A stretch of DNA of 64,000 bases from Nannochloris sp. 'desiccata' (GCA_019044685.2 JAGTXX020000012.1:434001-498000), one strand, 5' to 3'; counted from the stretch's first letter, positions 44,622 to 55,404 are shown. Numbers and translations: made by a program. Notes: a model not told the origin generated them from the letters alone.

Positions 44622-45446
44622 ATGCCTCACACAGTCGGAGGACCCCTCCCAACAGCAGCCCGGCAGGGTAGAGAACAACAAAAGTATACTGATAATGGAG
44701 CTCGCTGCGTCGCTGGCTGCATTCCTATCCGTTATAGCTCCTCTACAGTACACAATACCCCTTCGGGAGCAGCCTCAGCACGCGTATTAATGATAACTAG
44801 CAGAAACGGTAAAGGATATGTCTTTCCTAAAGGTGGCTGGGAGGTCGACGAGTCGGTTGAGGTAGCAGCCCAGAGGGAGACCGTGGAAGAAGCAGGTGTC
44901 CGCGGCGAGCTTGAGTTGCCAATGTTGGGCACGTTTGCCTTCCGCAGTGGCAAAGCTGAACGGCAGAATGCATGTGCATTGAAAGGCAGATGCGTAGCGT
45001 ATATGTTTGCGATGCGAGTCTCTGAAGAATTGAGTGTTTGGCCAGAAGCAGAGCAACGACATAGAGCTTGGGTAGGGTTTTTCTTTTTAATAAATTTCCC
45101 TCGAAACTGTGGCTCTTTTTTTACCTTTTTCAATCTTTTATTGCCTAACTAATCTATTTATCTGCTCTACTCTTTGTTTATTTCCTTTTTGCAGTGCACG
45201 GTAGAGGAGGCTTACTCCCGTGCTCGCTATGATTGGATGAGACAAGCTCTTCGAGCTTGGGTAAATCGCCAAGGATGGGCAGATCAATTACACCTCGTAG
45301 ATCCACCACCAAAACCAAGCCCTGAGCCGAGTCCTGTAGCAACAAATGGCTCCTCTTTAGATGCGCTGCCTGAATTACCGCAGCAGCTGCCGGGTGTGGT
45401 AAGTGTTGGATCGGTGCAGCCAGAGACGCCTGTAGTACAAAGCTAA
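44622..45446 (+). CDS. Nudix hydrolase, diphosphoinositol-polyphosphate-phosphohydrolase-like
   Basis: Two exons (44622-45071, 45195-45446) give 233 aa. The Nudix box is complete: G-x5-E-x7-R-E-x2-E-E-x-G in GGWEVDESVEVAAQRETVEE followed by AG. ARCVAGCIPIRY before it and GYVFPKGGWE place the protein near plant NUDT and animal DIPP enzymes, which cleave diphosphoinositol polyphosphates or dinucleoside polyphosphates. Splicing gives HRAW-CTVEEAYSRARYDWM, the usual final helix. The C-terminus is Pro/Ser-rich. The frame stays open upstream to 44385 without an ATG, so an unseen 5' exon with a targeting peptide (LPIPCRGFNYIKAVPIC) is possible. The substrate cannot be told from sequence. Confidence 0.85.
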
Positions 45447-45489
45447 ACATTATATAATTATTAAAAAAAAAATAGATACTTGATTACTT

Positions 45490-45861
45490 TTATTGTATGA
45501 CTCTAGTTTCATCGATATCCACCACCCCTTCTTTTCTTACCCTCCATTTCACCAGTATCTTTTCTGTCTCCGTATTCTGTACACTAAAATAAAATCTCTG
45601 ACGATAGAGCAGCAAAGACGTAAGAACCCTGGTTAAAGGTAGAGATTCTTCTCGGGTCTTCCCTGCTTTCTTTTTGAGGTTTATTATTATATCTTGAGAT
45701 CCTATACACCATGTAATATTATTTGAGACTAAGAAACACGAAGAGAGGCAGGGGGGAGGCACAGCGGGGGCAGCACTGGCAGTTGATGGGATGGCAGAAT
45801 AAGAGAGGGTTTCGTTCACCGCAATCGAAGAGAGAAATAGTTCAAATACATTGATTGTCAT
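45490..45861 (-). CDS. Small protein of unknown function, possibly a PSMG4-like chaperone
   Basis: An ATG-initiated 123-codon frame on the minus strand fills most of the gap between the Nudix stop and NUP50. It starts 99 bp from NUP50 in the opposite direction. The C-terminal half has regular beta/alpha character (LTRVLTSLLLYRQRFYFSVQ, then NTETEKILVKWRVRKE). That segment and the upstream NITWCIGS loosely resemble the end of proteasome assembly chaperone 4, but the Thr/Ser loop of that family is missing. The match is not strong enough to name it. It could also be antisense chance coding. Confidence 0.4.
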   Translation of the reverse strand: MTINVFELFLSSIAVNETLSYSAIPSTASAAPAVPPPCLSSCFLVSNNITWCIGSQDIIINLKKKAGKTREESLPLTRVLTSLLLYRQRFYFSVQNTETEKILVKWRVRKEGVVDIDETRVIQ

Positions 45862-45960
45862 ATTATAGACTTGATCAATACTTTAATGGAACAGCCCAAG
45901 GGAGTCCCTAAATTAAAAGGATACCTACGTGCAATTTAAGTTTTTGATCAAAGGACAAAG

Positions 45961-47599
45961 ATGGGCGAGAAAAGACCCACCGATCATCTTGAGCCCGCAG
46001 CTAAGAAACGAGGCTCAGAACGACAGATTACCAAGGATGATGAAAGCGACTATGACCAGGTATGTCTATATTTCGAGCAACAAAATTCAACTAAATTTTG
46101 TTGTTGCATTTCTTATTGGCACGTTTTACCTCGCCTAACTTGATGCTGCCCCGCTTATTGACATTCTATATTTGTGTTGCAGCCAATTGAGGCCGGTAGT
46201 TTCGCTCGCGCTAGTGAAGATGTTTTAAAACAACGCAAGATCATTCGTGCTCGCCGTGGCCCCACTGCTGGAGTGGCTCCTGCAGCTGGTAGCAACCCAT
46301 TCGCCAATGTCCAGCTAGCACCTGCAGCTGGAGCACCTGCACCACCAGCAGCTAATCCCTTTGCTGGAGTATCCTTGGTAGCTCCCGCTCCTGCAGCAGC
46401 GGCGCCAGCATTAGAAACCACCAAGGAAGAAAAGGCTGCAGTAGAAGGAGAGAAAAAAAGCGAAGTAGAAATAACACCAGCAGCAGAGGATCCGGCATTC
46501 AAGCCAGCTGCAGCAACGACAGTAGGCGGTTTCGGCTCGTTCGGCGCCGCTGCTGCTGCTGCTACCCCCTCGGGTGGTCTGGCATTTGGATCTTCTGGTG
46601 GATTCGGAAGTGTGAAAACTGGAGGATTTGGATTCCTTGGTAAGTATATACTAGTAGTTATTATTATTAGCGCACTATTAAATATGAATCTATTGAATTA
46701 TTGTTGATTTCTCTGTTCTCTCCACTTTCCCACTCATTATTTCCCATGCTTTTTTTTTCTTTCTTCCTTAAATAAATGCAGCTTCTGCGCCAAGCGCATC
46801 TGCCTTTGGTGGGGCATCGACAACACCTACTTTTGGAGCCGCAGCAACTACTGCAGCAACTACACTTACAAGCACTGCTGCCCCCGGTGCACCAGCAAGC
46901 GTTTTTGGCTCCGCCACCGCCTCTGGCACGCCAGCCTTTGGCGCTCCCTCTACGAAACCCTCCATCCCTGATCTGCCTGCTGACGTCCCTTTAACAACTG
47001 GGGAAGAATCAGAAAGTACCAAGTTTTCCGGTACTGCTGTGTTATTTGCATTCAATCCCGTAAAAAAAGAGTGGACCAACAGAGGAAGTGGTAGTTTAAA
47101 AGTCAACGTGAATGAAAGTTCAGGGCAAGCAAGGATGGTAATGCGTCAAAAGGATACGTTACGTTTGCTCTTAAATGCGAATTTGTGGCAAGGGTTGAAT
47201 TTAACGGCACAAGAAGGCCAAGCGGTATGTCCAGAAACTTAGAGATCTAGGGATAGATATCCTTTTGAGGTTAATAGCCTTGGCTCCCATCCTTTTTCGA
47301 TTGTGCTTTGCTAATAAAGGACTTCCTTTGTTCTTATTATGTATTCTCATTTTATTAACTTCCCGCAGGCCATGAGTTTTACTTGCTTTAATCACGTAGA
47401 GGGGCAGCCTGCTTCTGAAAGTGCAGCAACTAAAACAACTGAAAAAGAGTCCAGTGGGGACGCCGGTAGTGGTGACAAGGCGGCAGCACCTACCCTGGAG
47501 ACGTATGCGGTCAAGCTGAAGAAAGTGGACATTCCCGAGTTTATCGAGATTGTGAAGAAGCATATGCCAAATGGAGCTGATGGCGAAGAAGCTGTCTGA
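45961..47599 (+). CDS. NUP50: NUP50-like nucleoporin with Ran-binding domain
   Basis: Four exons (45961-46059, 46183-46639, 46782-47224, 47369-47599) give 409 aa. The N-terminus has the NUP50 importin-alpha binding pattern: basic PAAKKRGSERQ, acidic DDESDYD, then GSFARASEDVLKQRKIIRAR. The middle is Ala/Gly/Pro-rich with scattered FG motifs (GGFGSFGAAA, GGFGFL, AFGG). A Ran-binding (RanBP1-like) domain follows the third intron: GTAVLFAFNPVKKEWTNRG, ARMVMRQKDTLRLLLNANLW and a final FTCFNH strand. NUP50 works at the nuclear basket, releasing cargo from importin and recycling it with Ran. Length is similar to plant Nup50 (about 440 aa). Confidence 0.92.
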
Positions 47600-48210
47600 A
47601 AAACTCAATAATTCGGCCCATCCCGCCGATATGTTAGGGTAGAAGGAATTTGAAGTGAAACCCAGCGTGGTCAAAAGAGGGGGGGGGGGGCGCGCGCGGA
47701 GGACGGACGCCGGCGCCGCTCTGGCAACCCCAAACTTATCACTCCTTCGCTGGAGAAAATTCACTTACATAGGGTTATTCTTTGAATATTTACAGTAGCA
47801 ATTACTTTAGAGATAGTAATCTGCTGACGATTTTAATGTAAGAAGAAAAAATACAGTTTTGTTTGAGAAGCACGTTGCATCTTTGAGAACAAGGAATCAA
47901 GAATTGGGCGGCGGCAACTGGAAAAAAAAAAATTGTGGGTTGGGGCGCGGGGGAGAGGAGCAGGAGGCCCTAGCCACAGAGGGGCACAGAAGGTGGGTTG
48001 GGGGACGAATCATCTGAAAAACAGGGGTGCTTGAGGGTAAGTTAATAAAAAGAGACGATATATTTGGATTCTTCAAACTCCTTGACACTTAATATTGGTC
48101 ACCGGGTGTTGTCAATGTCGGACAGCTTCCCCACGGGTCCATGGCAGAGCCACCCAAAGTTTAAGGCATTTACGTACTCCTTTGCAACATATAAAGTCAA
48201 ACAGTTCTAA
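47600..48210. other. Intergenic with G12 tract followed by alternating CG
   Basis: About 610 bp after NUP50. A run of twelve G at 47679-47690 passes straight into CGCGCGCGG, the most GC-rich spot in the window. No gene was recognised. Confidence 0.5.
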
Positions 48211-50043
48211 ATGGGCATGATAGCCCAGCGCCCATGTATCTCGCAGCTCAGTTTGCTTGAGAAGCGATCAATGTCGATTGGAAATAGTGGCGTCTCTCAA
48301 ATTTCCACAGACCCTGCTCTACTGCCACGCGCGGTAGCCTTACGCATTCTTAGTCTGGCATACGTTATCAGATCTGAAGACAACTCCGGTAATACTGATG
48401 CGAACATTCAAGCTAATTCTTTTGCAAATAATCCATTGAGGACGACGGTGCCCCTAGTAAGCAAAAGCTGGCAGCAATTGTTGAAAACAGAGGAAGCACA
48501 TAAAGTCCTATGGCACCGCGTTCGTATCTACGACTCTTTTATCCCTAAAAGTTTTGATTTATTAAGTTTCACTGCCTTCTGGTCTCCAAGATCCAACTTC
48601 ATTTTAGAATTAGACGTCAACCTAAATGGCAAAGACCCTGCTACATGTTCCGCTCTTTCCAGTGCGTTATCTGGTCTAATAGGCGTGACACTAAATTTAA
48701 AGACCTTGCGCGTGACTGGACCGCTCTCTGTCGGATCCATGTTTACTAATTTAGGAGAGCAATTGTCGCAACTCACCGCCCTCTCGTCAATATATTTGGC
48801 TGGGGGGTCCCCTGGCACCTGGCAACTTGAGGATGCTTTGAAGGCGCTTAGTATTCTTCATGCTTTACAAAAAGTAGAAATTAGATTCAATAAGTAAGTT
48901 ATCTTGGTTTGACTTGGACTAACTTTTTCTATTTTTAAATATACTCGTGGGTGCCACTGCCCGCCGCCTTTTTTACACCATGTAATTGTTAATTAACCAC
49001 TTCTTCCATTTCTCTTCACCTTTTGCAGTGATACTGAGGGCGTAAGCTCTGCAATTCTTGATTCAATCTGCCATCTCACCTCTTTATCTCACCTCTCTCT
49101 TCAATGGCCTCTCCGCTCGGCTCTCCCACCCATGGGGGAGCTTCCTGCCGTCTTTTCCAGCCTTTCCTCCCTCACAACCTTGCAATTAAAACGCGTCCCT
49201 CTTCAAACTGCCTCTCCGGGATGGCTTGGCCATTTCCCTGCTCTTCAGCACTTGTTTTGGGACCCTTATTTGCCGGTTGACGTGACTGGCGTTTTACCAA
49301 AGCAACTTGCCTCGATGCCGTTGTTGCGCACTCTATACGCAGAAATGCGCCCTCCTTTATTCTTACCCCCAGGATTAACTGCGTTAGAACGTTTGACACT
49401 GGTAGGCAGAGGTCAGCCAGACCCTTCTCTGACGCCGCAACAGGCGGCACCTAATTGGGATTGGCTGCAACCGCTGTCATCGCTTGTATCCCTCAGATTA
49501 CAAGGCGGTAATATTACTGTATTACCAGAATCCGTGCGTGTACTATCCAAGGTAACCAGGCTGGAATTGATGTGTAATGAAATAACTGCGGAGAAATTGC
49601 TTCCCGGCCCGTGGTTGCAGTCTGTACAGCACCTTCATCTAGGTTGCAACCAGATTCAAGAATTTCCAGCAGCATTGCACTCCGCAACTGCACTCCAAAG
49701 TTTGCATTTAGCGAATCAAAGAAGCGTTGCTGGTGTTCATCAAGGGCCAAATAGCGTGACCCAAAGGTTGAAATTAACAGGAGATGACGTGGCTGCTTTA
49801 TTAGCTGCCCCACATTTAACAACAGTGGTAGTAGGAATGACACAGCCTCAAGTATTGATGGGAGGTAGGACGTGCGATTTTGATTGGTTACAACGGGTAT
49901 TGAGACAACGCCGCAGCATCCACTCGGGACCGATTAAATTGACTTCAAAGGAGTTGGCGTACGAACTTGAAGAGATGGAGGTGTTTAAAGTGCCGCATCT
50001 CACTAACGATGAGTTGAGTCTTGATGATGAACCCCAAAATTAA
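48211..50043 (+). CDS. F-box-like leucine-rich repeat protein
   Basis: Two exons (48211-48893, 49029-50043) give 565 aa. An N-terminal F-box-like stretch is visible: LPRAVALRILSLAY, then VPLVSKSWQQLLKTEEAHKV and LWHRV. Leucine-rich repeats follow to about residue 470, for example LTSLSHLSLQWPLRS, LSSLTTLQLKRVPLQ, LSSLVSLRLQGGNITVLPES and VQHLHLGCNQIQEFPAAL. The architecture fits a substrate-recognition subunit of an SCF ubiquitin ligase, but the F-box match is by eye and the target is unknown. The last 60 residues are charged and acidic. A GC donor is not needed: GTAAGT at 48894 joins to exon 2 in frame, completing an AAT codon. Confidence 0.78.
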
Positions 50044-50649
50044 AGATAAATAAATAAAATAAATTTTGCCGCCGATGTCGATTTTTTTTTTCCCCTCTTG
50101 CGAATATTTTATTATATTTTGTACTTTAGCTGGAATAGCGGTACCGGATTGCTTTGCATGTTGCATGTAGGTTCCTTACTTCGTGATCCCCCCAAAACAA
50201 CAATAAAATAAAAAATTAGTTTGATTTTCTTTTTTGTTTCCTCTGTACCTGTCCTTGATTCAAATTTCCTTTATTTTCAAGCTATGATATATTACCCTGT
50301 TTAAATAACATTGTTGTTGAAAAGAGACTGCGTATCGAACAATACACGCATTGCAAATAGCTGAATAGCAGCTGACAAGGCCAGGCCCTCCACCTGCCAC
50401 TGGTCCACAGTCAATTTTCTGAAAGTTAGTCTTTGCCAAGTTTTCTGAGCTGCGCCTTCCTAATACTTATTATGCAAACCCCCAAGCACAGTTTAGAGAG
50501 GCAAATAAACACATAGCTTCGCTTAATGGATGATTTAGAACATCTGAAAAGCGGTACACGTGCAGGTACACCCCCCAACAAAATAAAGCTCACCTTACTG
50601 ACAAAATGCAGCATTGCTTCTATAATTTGTTTCCGTCAACTTTACAAAA
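50044..50649. other. Intergenic between LRR gene and Fe-SOD
   Basis: About 600 bp of AT-rich sequence with a few short ORFs lacking family features. It should contain the Fe-SOD promoter; no element was recognised. Confidence 0.35.
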
Positions 50650-51953
50650 ATGGCCGCCATGACTCAGAGCCGCGCCTTCATTGGCCAGACTATCGCCGTT
50701 GCCCGCCGTGTGGCTGGACGCAGGGTAAGGACATTACACAAGATGCGAAGCAATTTCCCCTGATCTGCTACCTACATTGTTTTGATCACTCATCATTTGT
50801 CTCTTTATGACCTGTAGATGCTGTCTTATACTGCTCCTCGCGCTGCTTTCGAGCTCCCCCCTCTCCCCTATGCCATGGTAAGTCCGTCCAGGAACCAACC
50901 CATCAGAGATTACCTTGATTTTGCATTGATGTATATTCTAGGATCTAGTTTATAGACCCGATGATGGATCTACACGTATATTGTGAGAGATCATGCTGTT
51001 TTTGTGGACTATAAACTGACTCTACTACTTTGATTCCTCTTTGCAGGATGCTCTCGAGCCCAAGATGTCCAAGGTAAGCATTTACAGCCGATTTGACTAA
51101 ATTAGAGTAGATAACACGAAATACGACAGCCAGGCATGCGTTTTAGGACACTGCTCCAACTACCTCAACTTGTCTGTGGTCTGCTGGCAACATGGCTCCT
51201 AAAGATCAAAAAAACAACTTTAGATAGGGAAAGGAGAGAACGCCCCTCTCCTTCTCTTCTCTATCTGGCGATGATTGTTTTGCTAAATTCAACTATAGCC
51301 TACTATCGACCATAGCTTGTATATATAAACAATTCTCTTATGCCGTTGACTTACGCCACACACACTTGCTGTCCCTCACCAACCTTCTTTCTCCTCCCAT
51401 TTTTTTTCTACAGACTACCTTTGAATTCCATTACGGCAAGCATCACGCTGCTTATCTCAACAACCTCAACGGCCAGATCAAGGGCAAGGACCTCGAAAGC
51501 ATGTCTCTTGAAGAAGTTATGCTCAAAACTTGGAACGGTGGTAAGCCCACTCCCGAGTTCAACAACGCTGCTCAGGTGATCAACCACACGTTTTTCTGGG
51601 AGTCTATGGGCCCCAACAAGGGTGGTGAACCTTCCGGCAAGCTTGCTGATGCCATTCAACGTGATTTCGGGTCTTTTGACGCCTTCAAGGATGCCTTCAA
51701 GACTGCTGGTGCTACTCAATTTGGCTCTGGTTGGGCGTGGTTGTCCACTGACAAGTCTGGAAAGCTTGAGGTGACTAAAACCCCTAATGCTGAAAACCCT
51801 TGGGTTCATGGTAAGACTCCTATCCTTACTATGGATGTATGGGAGCATGCTTACTACCTTGATGTTCAGAACCGTCGCCCTGATTACATGACGACCTTCT
51901 TTGATTTAATCAACTGGGATAAGGTTGCTGAGCGTTATGCTGCTGCCGTGTAA
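50650..51953 (+). CDS. FSD: Iron superoxide dismutase, organelle-targeted
   Basis: Four exons (50650-50724, 50818-50877, 51047-51073, 51414-51953), one of only 27 nt, give 233 aa. The first 35 residues ([20 protein letters not shown] onward) are Arg-rich without acids, a plastid or mitochondrial leader. The enzyme starts at [18 protein letters not shown]. Metal ligands are in [13 protein letters not shown] (His), NHTFFWESM (His) and [18 protein letters not shown] (Asp, His). Fe-type marks are [11 protein letters not shown] and the [11 protein letters not shown] context. It converts superoxide to peroxide and oxygen. Codons are strongly C-ending compared with neighbours, as expected for a highly expressed gene. 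A T18 run follows the stop codon. Confidence 0.95.
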
Positions 51954-52000
51954 GCAGTTTTTTTTTTTTTTTTTGGTTTTTGATTGAATAATTCTAGTAT

Positions 52001-52243
52001 CTCCCTTTCCCGTATGTTGCATTCATAATTGACAAAGATGTTGTTGATAAAATAAAAAGCTGTAAAAAACAAAATTTTTACGTTCCCGTCCAGAGTGTTA
52101 AACTGCCCATAGGGCAATACCGACCAACCAGTCTCTACCGCTGCCCAACGAAAACACCGTATACACTACGAATTAAGGTTCTTGAGTATCTATTAATTCT
52201 CGCGATTCTCCTCAAGTGGCTCCCGTTGCTTCAGAGTTGGTCG
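52001..52243 (+). repeat. Direct repeat, copy 1 (about 240 bp)
   Basis: Starts CTCCCTTTCC and ends in CAGAGTTGGTCG. It matches 53919-54156 closely through stretches such as TCCCGTCCAGAGTGTTAAAC and GATTCTCCTCAAGTGGCTCC, with scattered substitutions and small indels. Weaker similarity continues about 20 bp upstream. It begins 47 bp after the Fe-SOD stop codon. Confidence 0.88.
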
Positions 52244-52269
52244 CTCATCCCAATTTTCCTCAAGTGCAA

Positions 52270-52643
52270 GTTGCCAGTGTGTGAAATAGCCGGCTTCTTG
52301 CCGGAAATAGCCGGAAAAAGTAGCCAAGAAATATCTCAAAGTAGAGAATAGCCGGCTAAAAGTAGCCGGAGGTGGCCCACGTGCCTACAAAATAGCCAAA
52401 ATTTCAAGCCTTTTTCTGCTGTTTTCCCGCCGTCAGCGGAAATGTTGAGATGGGCACTGAAATCTTCAGCTTTTCTTGCCTCGGTCCTCCCAAGTCATTA
52501 TCACCCTATACAAACGGTATGTCAAGCCGCAAGCTCCTTATAAAGCCTACCTTGCTAAAGGCAAAAATAGCCGAAAATCAGATGGAGGTAGAAAAATAGC
52601 CGGAAAAAGTAGACAGGGCAAAAACCTTATTTCACACAGCAAC
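52270..52643. mobile_element. Small inverted-repeat element (MITE-like, hAT-style)
   Basis: The left end reads GTTGC-CAG-TGTGTGAAATA (52270-52288). The right end, on the minus strand, reads GTTGC-TGTGTGAAATA (52643-52628). Inside, the motif AATAGCCGG with following A-runs recurs at least six times near both ends (for example TAGCCGGAAAAAGTAG). No coding sequence is present. The build parallels the hAT element at 38.6-39.3 kb (GCCGG motifs plus A-tracts under inverted ends), so a related non-autonomous element is inferred. No clean 8-bp target duplication was found. Confidence 0.65.
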
Positions 52644-52807
52644 CCCAGGCTAGGATATACTTTCAAAAATAGTTAAAATCGGTATTTGGAACCTGTGTTG
52701 AGCCCACGTCTAACACGGAACCAATACCTTGCGAAGCTTCGGAAGCAAGGATCCGCTGCCCTGCCTGGGCAATTCTACGTCGTTTGCATTGCGGTTTTGC
52801 TGAGACA

Positions 52808-53325
52808 ATGCTTAGATCAAATACGGCTCTTTCAAGGCTCGCTGGTCGCTGTTTAAGGGCCTCAGGTGCGTTCTCCATTATCGGCAACCTTTGTATTGTC
52901 ACTGGCCCTTGCAGGCTCTCCACCCACTATCCACTGGGCTTAAATCCACCACACAATTATTTTACTGCCGCAGAAAGCAGACGCTGGATGTCCATGGGCG
53001 CGCAGACATCGCGGAAAGCAAGCCAAGACTCCCAAAGCATCCATGGTGGGCAGGCACCTTCTGTTGGTACAGTTACGGTGTCAAACCAGCAGCTCCTCGA
53101 GGCAATCCAGACTATGCAGCAACAGTCGGGTCGAAGCTCGAAATGAAGGACATGGAGGCGCGGTTGACGGAGAAGTTAACGAAGAACAAAGAAGATCTGA
53201 CTAAAGAGATCGGCAAGGTAGCTATTAGTCACGCAAAGATCTTTGCTGGTGCAACAGCCCTCGGGACCTTTGGAGCAGCACTCCTTGCCATTTTGCGTAG
53301 TCCCGGCTCCTTTGTGGGAAGCTAA
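52808..53325 (+). pseudogene. Mitochondrial-type membrane protein with frame break
   Basis: The ATG at 52808 opens MLRSNTALSRLAGRCLRAS, an amphipathic Arg/Ser/Leu leader, running on to NQQLLEAIQTMQQQ near 53127. The matching C-terminus lies one frame over: EMKDMEARLTEKLTKNKED, a coiled coil, then a hydrophobic span IFAGATALGTFGAALLAIL and a stop at 53325. Either a one-base frameshift lies near 53130, or a 53-nt GT-AG intron (53067-53119) is removed. That intron would restore the frame but would be shorter than any other here and would delete the QTMQQQ helix. Family unknown; leader, coil and single C-terminal membrane span recall small mitochondrial inner-membrane proteins. It sits between the two copies of the 240-bp repeat. 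Confidence 0.5.
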
Positions 53326-54723
53326 GAGCAGCAACGACACGGTTATTTTTCTTTTTTCTTTTACCTTTGTATTCAATACACTTGTTTGGTCTGTTCTTTC
53401 TTGCTGAAGTGATGTTATTTAATTAATTGGTTTCTTTCTTGGTTTTTCCAGCGACCTTGAAAGCCACTTTCTCTTGCTATTTCCCCTGCTATTTGTCTCT
53501 CTCTTTGTACGAGCCTCGGATGTATTCAGTATCAATCAATCATCAATTCCCTTGTTCTTAATAACAGTAATTAAACTTCTATACGATATATATATGCGTA
53601 TCTTTTGTAATCAGTCATTCAAATCGTCTTGCTCAAATTTTTGAGGTGGCGTGGGCTGTGGTGTTGTGTTGGTAGCAGGTCCATTGCCAAGGCCGTGTGT
53701 CCAAGGCTGTGGCCACTTGTGAGAAATATGACAAGCCCTAGTGTGTCGGAAAGCTATATACAAATACCAGAATAATACTTGTTTTGCTTTATATAGGTAT
53801 TTTAGTTTGTTTAGACGGGTGGCATTTTCACTGGTGGAGGCCAACTCCATTTTTAGACCGTGCTGTCCAAGGCTCCGAGGGTTGATGAGAATAAATTGAG
53901 AATAATAGCTCCTGTAACCTCCCTTTCCGTATGTTGCATTCATTAATGGCAAAGATGTTGTTGATAAAATACAAAGTTTTAGAAAAAAAATGTAGGTTCC
54001 CGTCCAGAGTGTTAAACTGCCCTTTGGGCAATACCCACCAACCAGTCTCTAGCGCTGCCCAGAGAAAACACCGTACACACTAAGAATTAAGGTTCTTGAG
54101 TATCTACTAATCTCGCGATTCTCCTCAAGTGGCTCCCGTTGCTTCAGAGTTGGTCGTGCCAAGAAAAGTTTGATTCTATTGGATTCGCCTCGTCAGCTTG
54201 CATGGGCAACGGCTTCTTCGCGAAGCAAGCTGATTGTAGGTTGACGAGAGTTCATCGCGTTAAATTGTTCTTCCGAAACTAAATAATTGATTTATATATC
54301 AGTATTCATCAATTAAAACGTTCCCGTTCACGCCTTTGTAGCCCGAACAAGAGCAGAGTAGCACTCTTCTCGCTTCGACCTAAAGAAATAAACTACACGT
54401 TTCCCGCATCCGTGTTAAACAAAACAAACTCTATATCTAGAGGTGAGGCGTAGGAAACATACCTCCTATGATATAATCCTGCCTTAGATCAATTTTGCTG
54501 CTTGAATATCTCAGAAAAATCAGGGATGGTTTTTTGCATTTTTGCATTTCTCGAGAGCCGAGGCGCCTTGTTGGAAGCTAGTTTGTATTGCTATAGTCTC
54601 AATCATATCATAGCTAATTTTTAAGTTTTATTTCTACTACCTTCTAACATTGCAATCAACTCACTACTACTCTTCAAATCTTAAACTTCTGCAGATCTTC
54701 CCTGAATATAAATATTGCAAAAA
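53326..54723. other. Gene-free stretch with repeat copy 2
   Basis: About 1.4 kb with no supported gene. It contains the second direct repeat (53919-54156), AT-rich sequence and the promoter of the secreted-protein gene. Confidence 0.5.
53919..54156 (+). repeat. Direct repeat, copy 2 (about 240 bp)
   Basis: Same orientation as 52001-52243, and both break at CAGAGTTGGTCG. The two copies lie 1.9 kb apart and differ by several percent, so the duplication is not recent or the copies come from a dispersed family. Confidence 0.88.
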
Positions 54724-55404
54724 ATGATTCACGGAAAATCTTCCTCTTCTTCTTCTATACTACTGGCCGCTGTCTTTGTGCTTTTCGCCAGCTCGACCAT
54801 CCACCCAACTGCCGCTCTCAGCTGGCCTCTGTGTGAAAACGGTGGCACTGTCTGGGTCACTGAACGACCCAGAACAGAGCCCCAGTTCCCTGGAGCCAAC
54901 CTGTGGTTTTTCTGTGAAGGTTCTTTAAATGTGCTAGGCAACAGCATTTCTGCTTGTGTCCCCGGCCCTGATAACGATACTATCTGCCTACCCCAAGTCG
55001 CTGAGGCAGTTTGCCAGCTTCTAGGTTACGAAAAATCTTTCCCTGGAGACACAATAATCGTCCCTGCCTTACCTGAAGAGCCTGTTGTCACATTGACGGG
55101 AGATTTCTGCCTTCGAAAAGGTGTTTTCGCTAAAGAAATTCCGGAAAATCTTGCTTCTATGCCTGGTGAACCCTGTGATAAGATCCACAAGTTGACCTGT
55201 ATTCGTACTTTAGATACAATGGCTGCTGCAGCGAGTTTGGGGTTGGGTGAGCCTTTAAATGTGCTGCAGGCGTCTCCCGCTGCCGAGGACTTGGCCTCAA
55301 CTGCTCAGCTAGCCGAACAACAAGCTGTGGAGCGTCAAGATGGTAGTACTACTGTTGGTGATGCTACTGATAATTCTGGCCGTAAGATGTTGAAGCGTGC
55401 TTAA
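54724..55404 (+). CDS. Secreted cysteine-rich protein
   Basis: A single exon gives 226 aa. A Ser run is followed by a hydrophobic core (ILLAAVFVLFASSTIHPTAA), a clear signal peptide. The mature part has about ten cysteines in the first 150 residues, and one segment (TICLPQVAEAVCQLLGYEKS) resembles the Cys-Arg-x-Leu-Gly-Tyr part of scavenger-receptor (SRCR) domains, but the rest of that domain is not evident. The C-terminal 60 residues are Ala/Gln/Asp-rich and end basic (GRKMLKRA). Export or cell-surface location is inferred from the signal. No function is assigned. It converges on the polymerase gene. Confidence 0.75.
   Translation: MIHGKSSSSSSILLAAVFVLFASSTIHPTAALSWPLCENGGTVWVTERPRTEPQFPGANLWFFCEGSLNVLGNSISACVPGPDNDTICLPQVAEAVCQLLGYEKSFPGDTIIVPALPEEPVVTLTGDFCLRKGVFAKEIPENLASMPGEPCDKIHKLTCIRTLDTMAAAASLGLGEPLNVLQASPAAEDLASTAQLAEQQAVERQDGSTTVGDATDNSGRKMLKRA

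Noticed and set aside
53611..54031. Minus-strand frames across repeat copy 2
   Set aside because: They cross the repeat boundary and have no counterpart that is conserved in copy 1.
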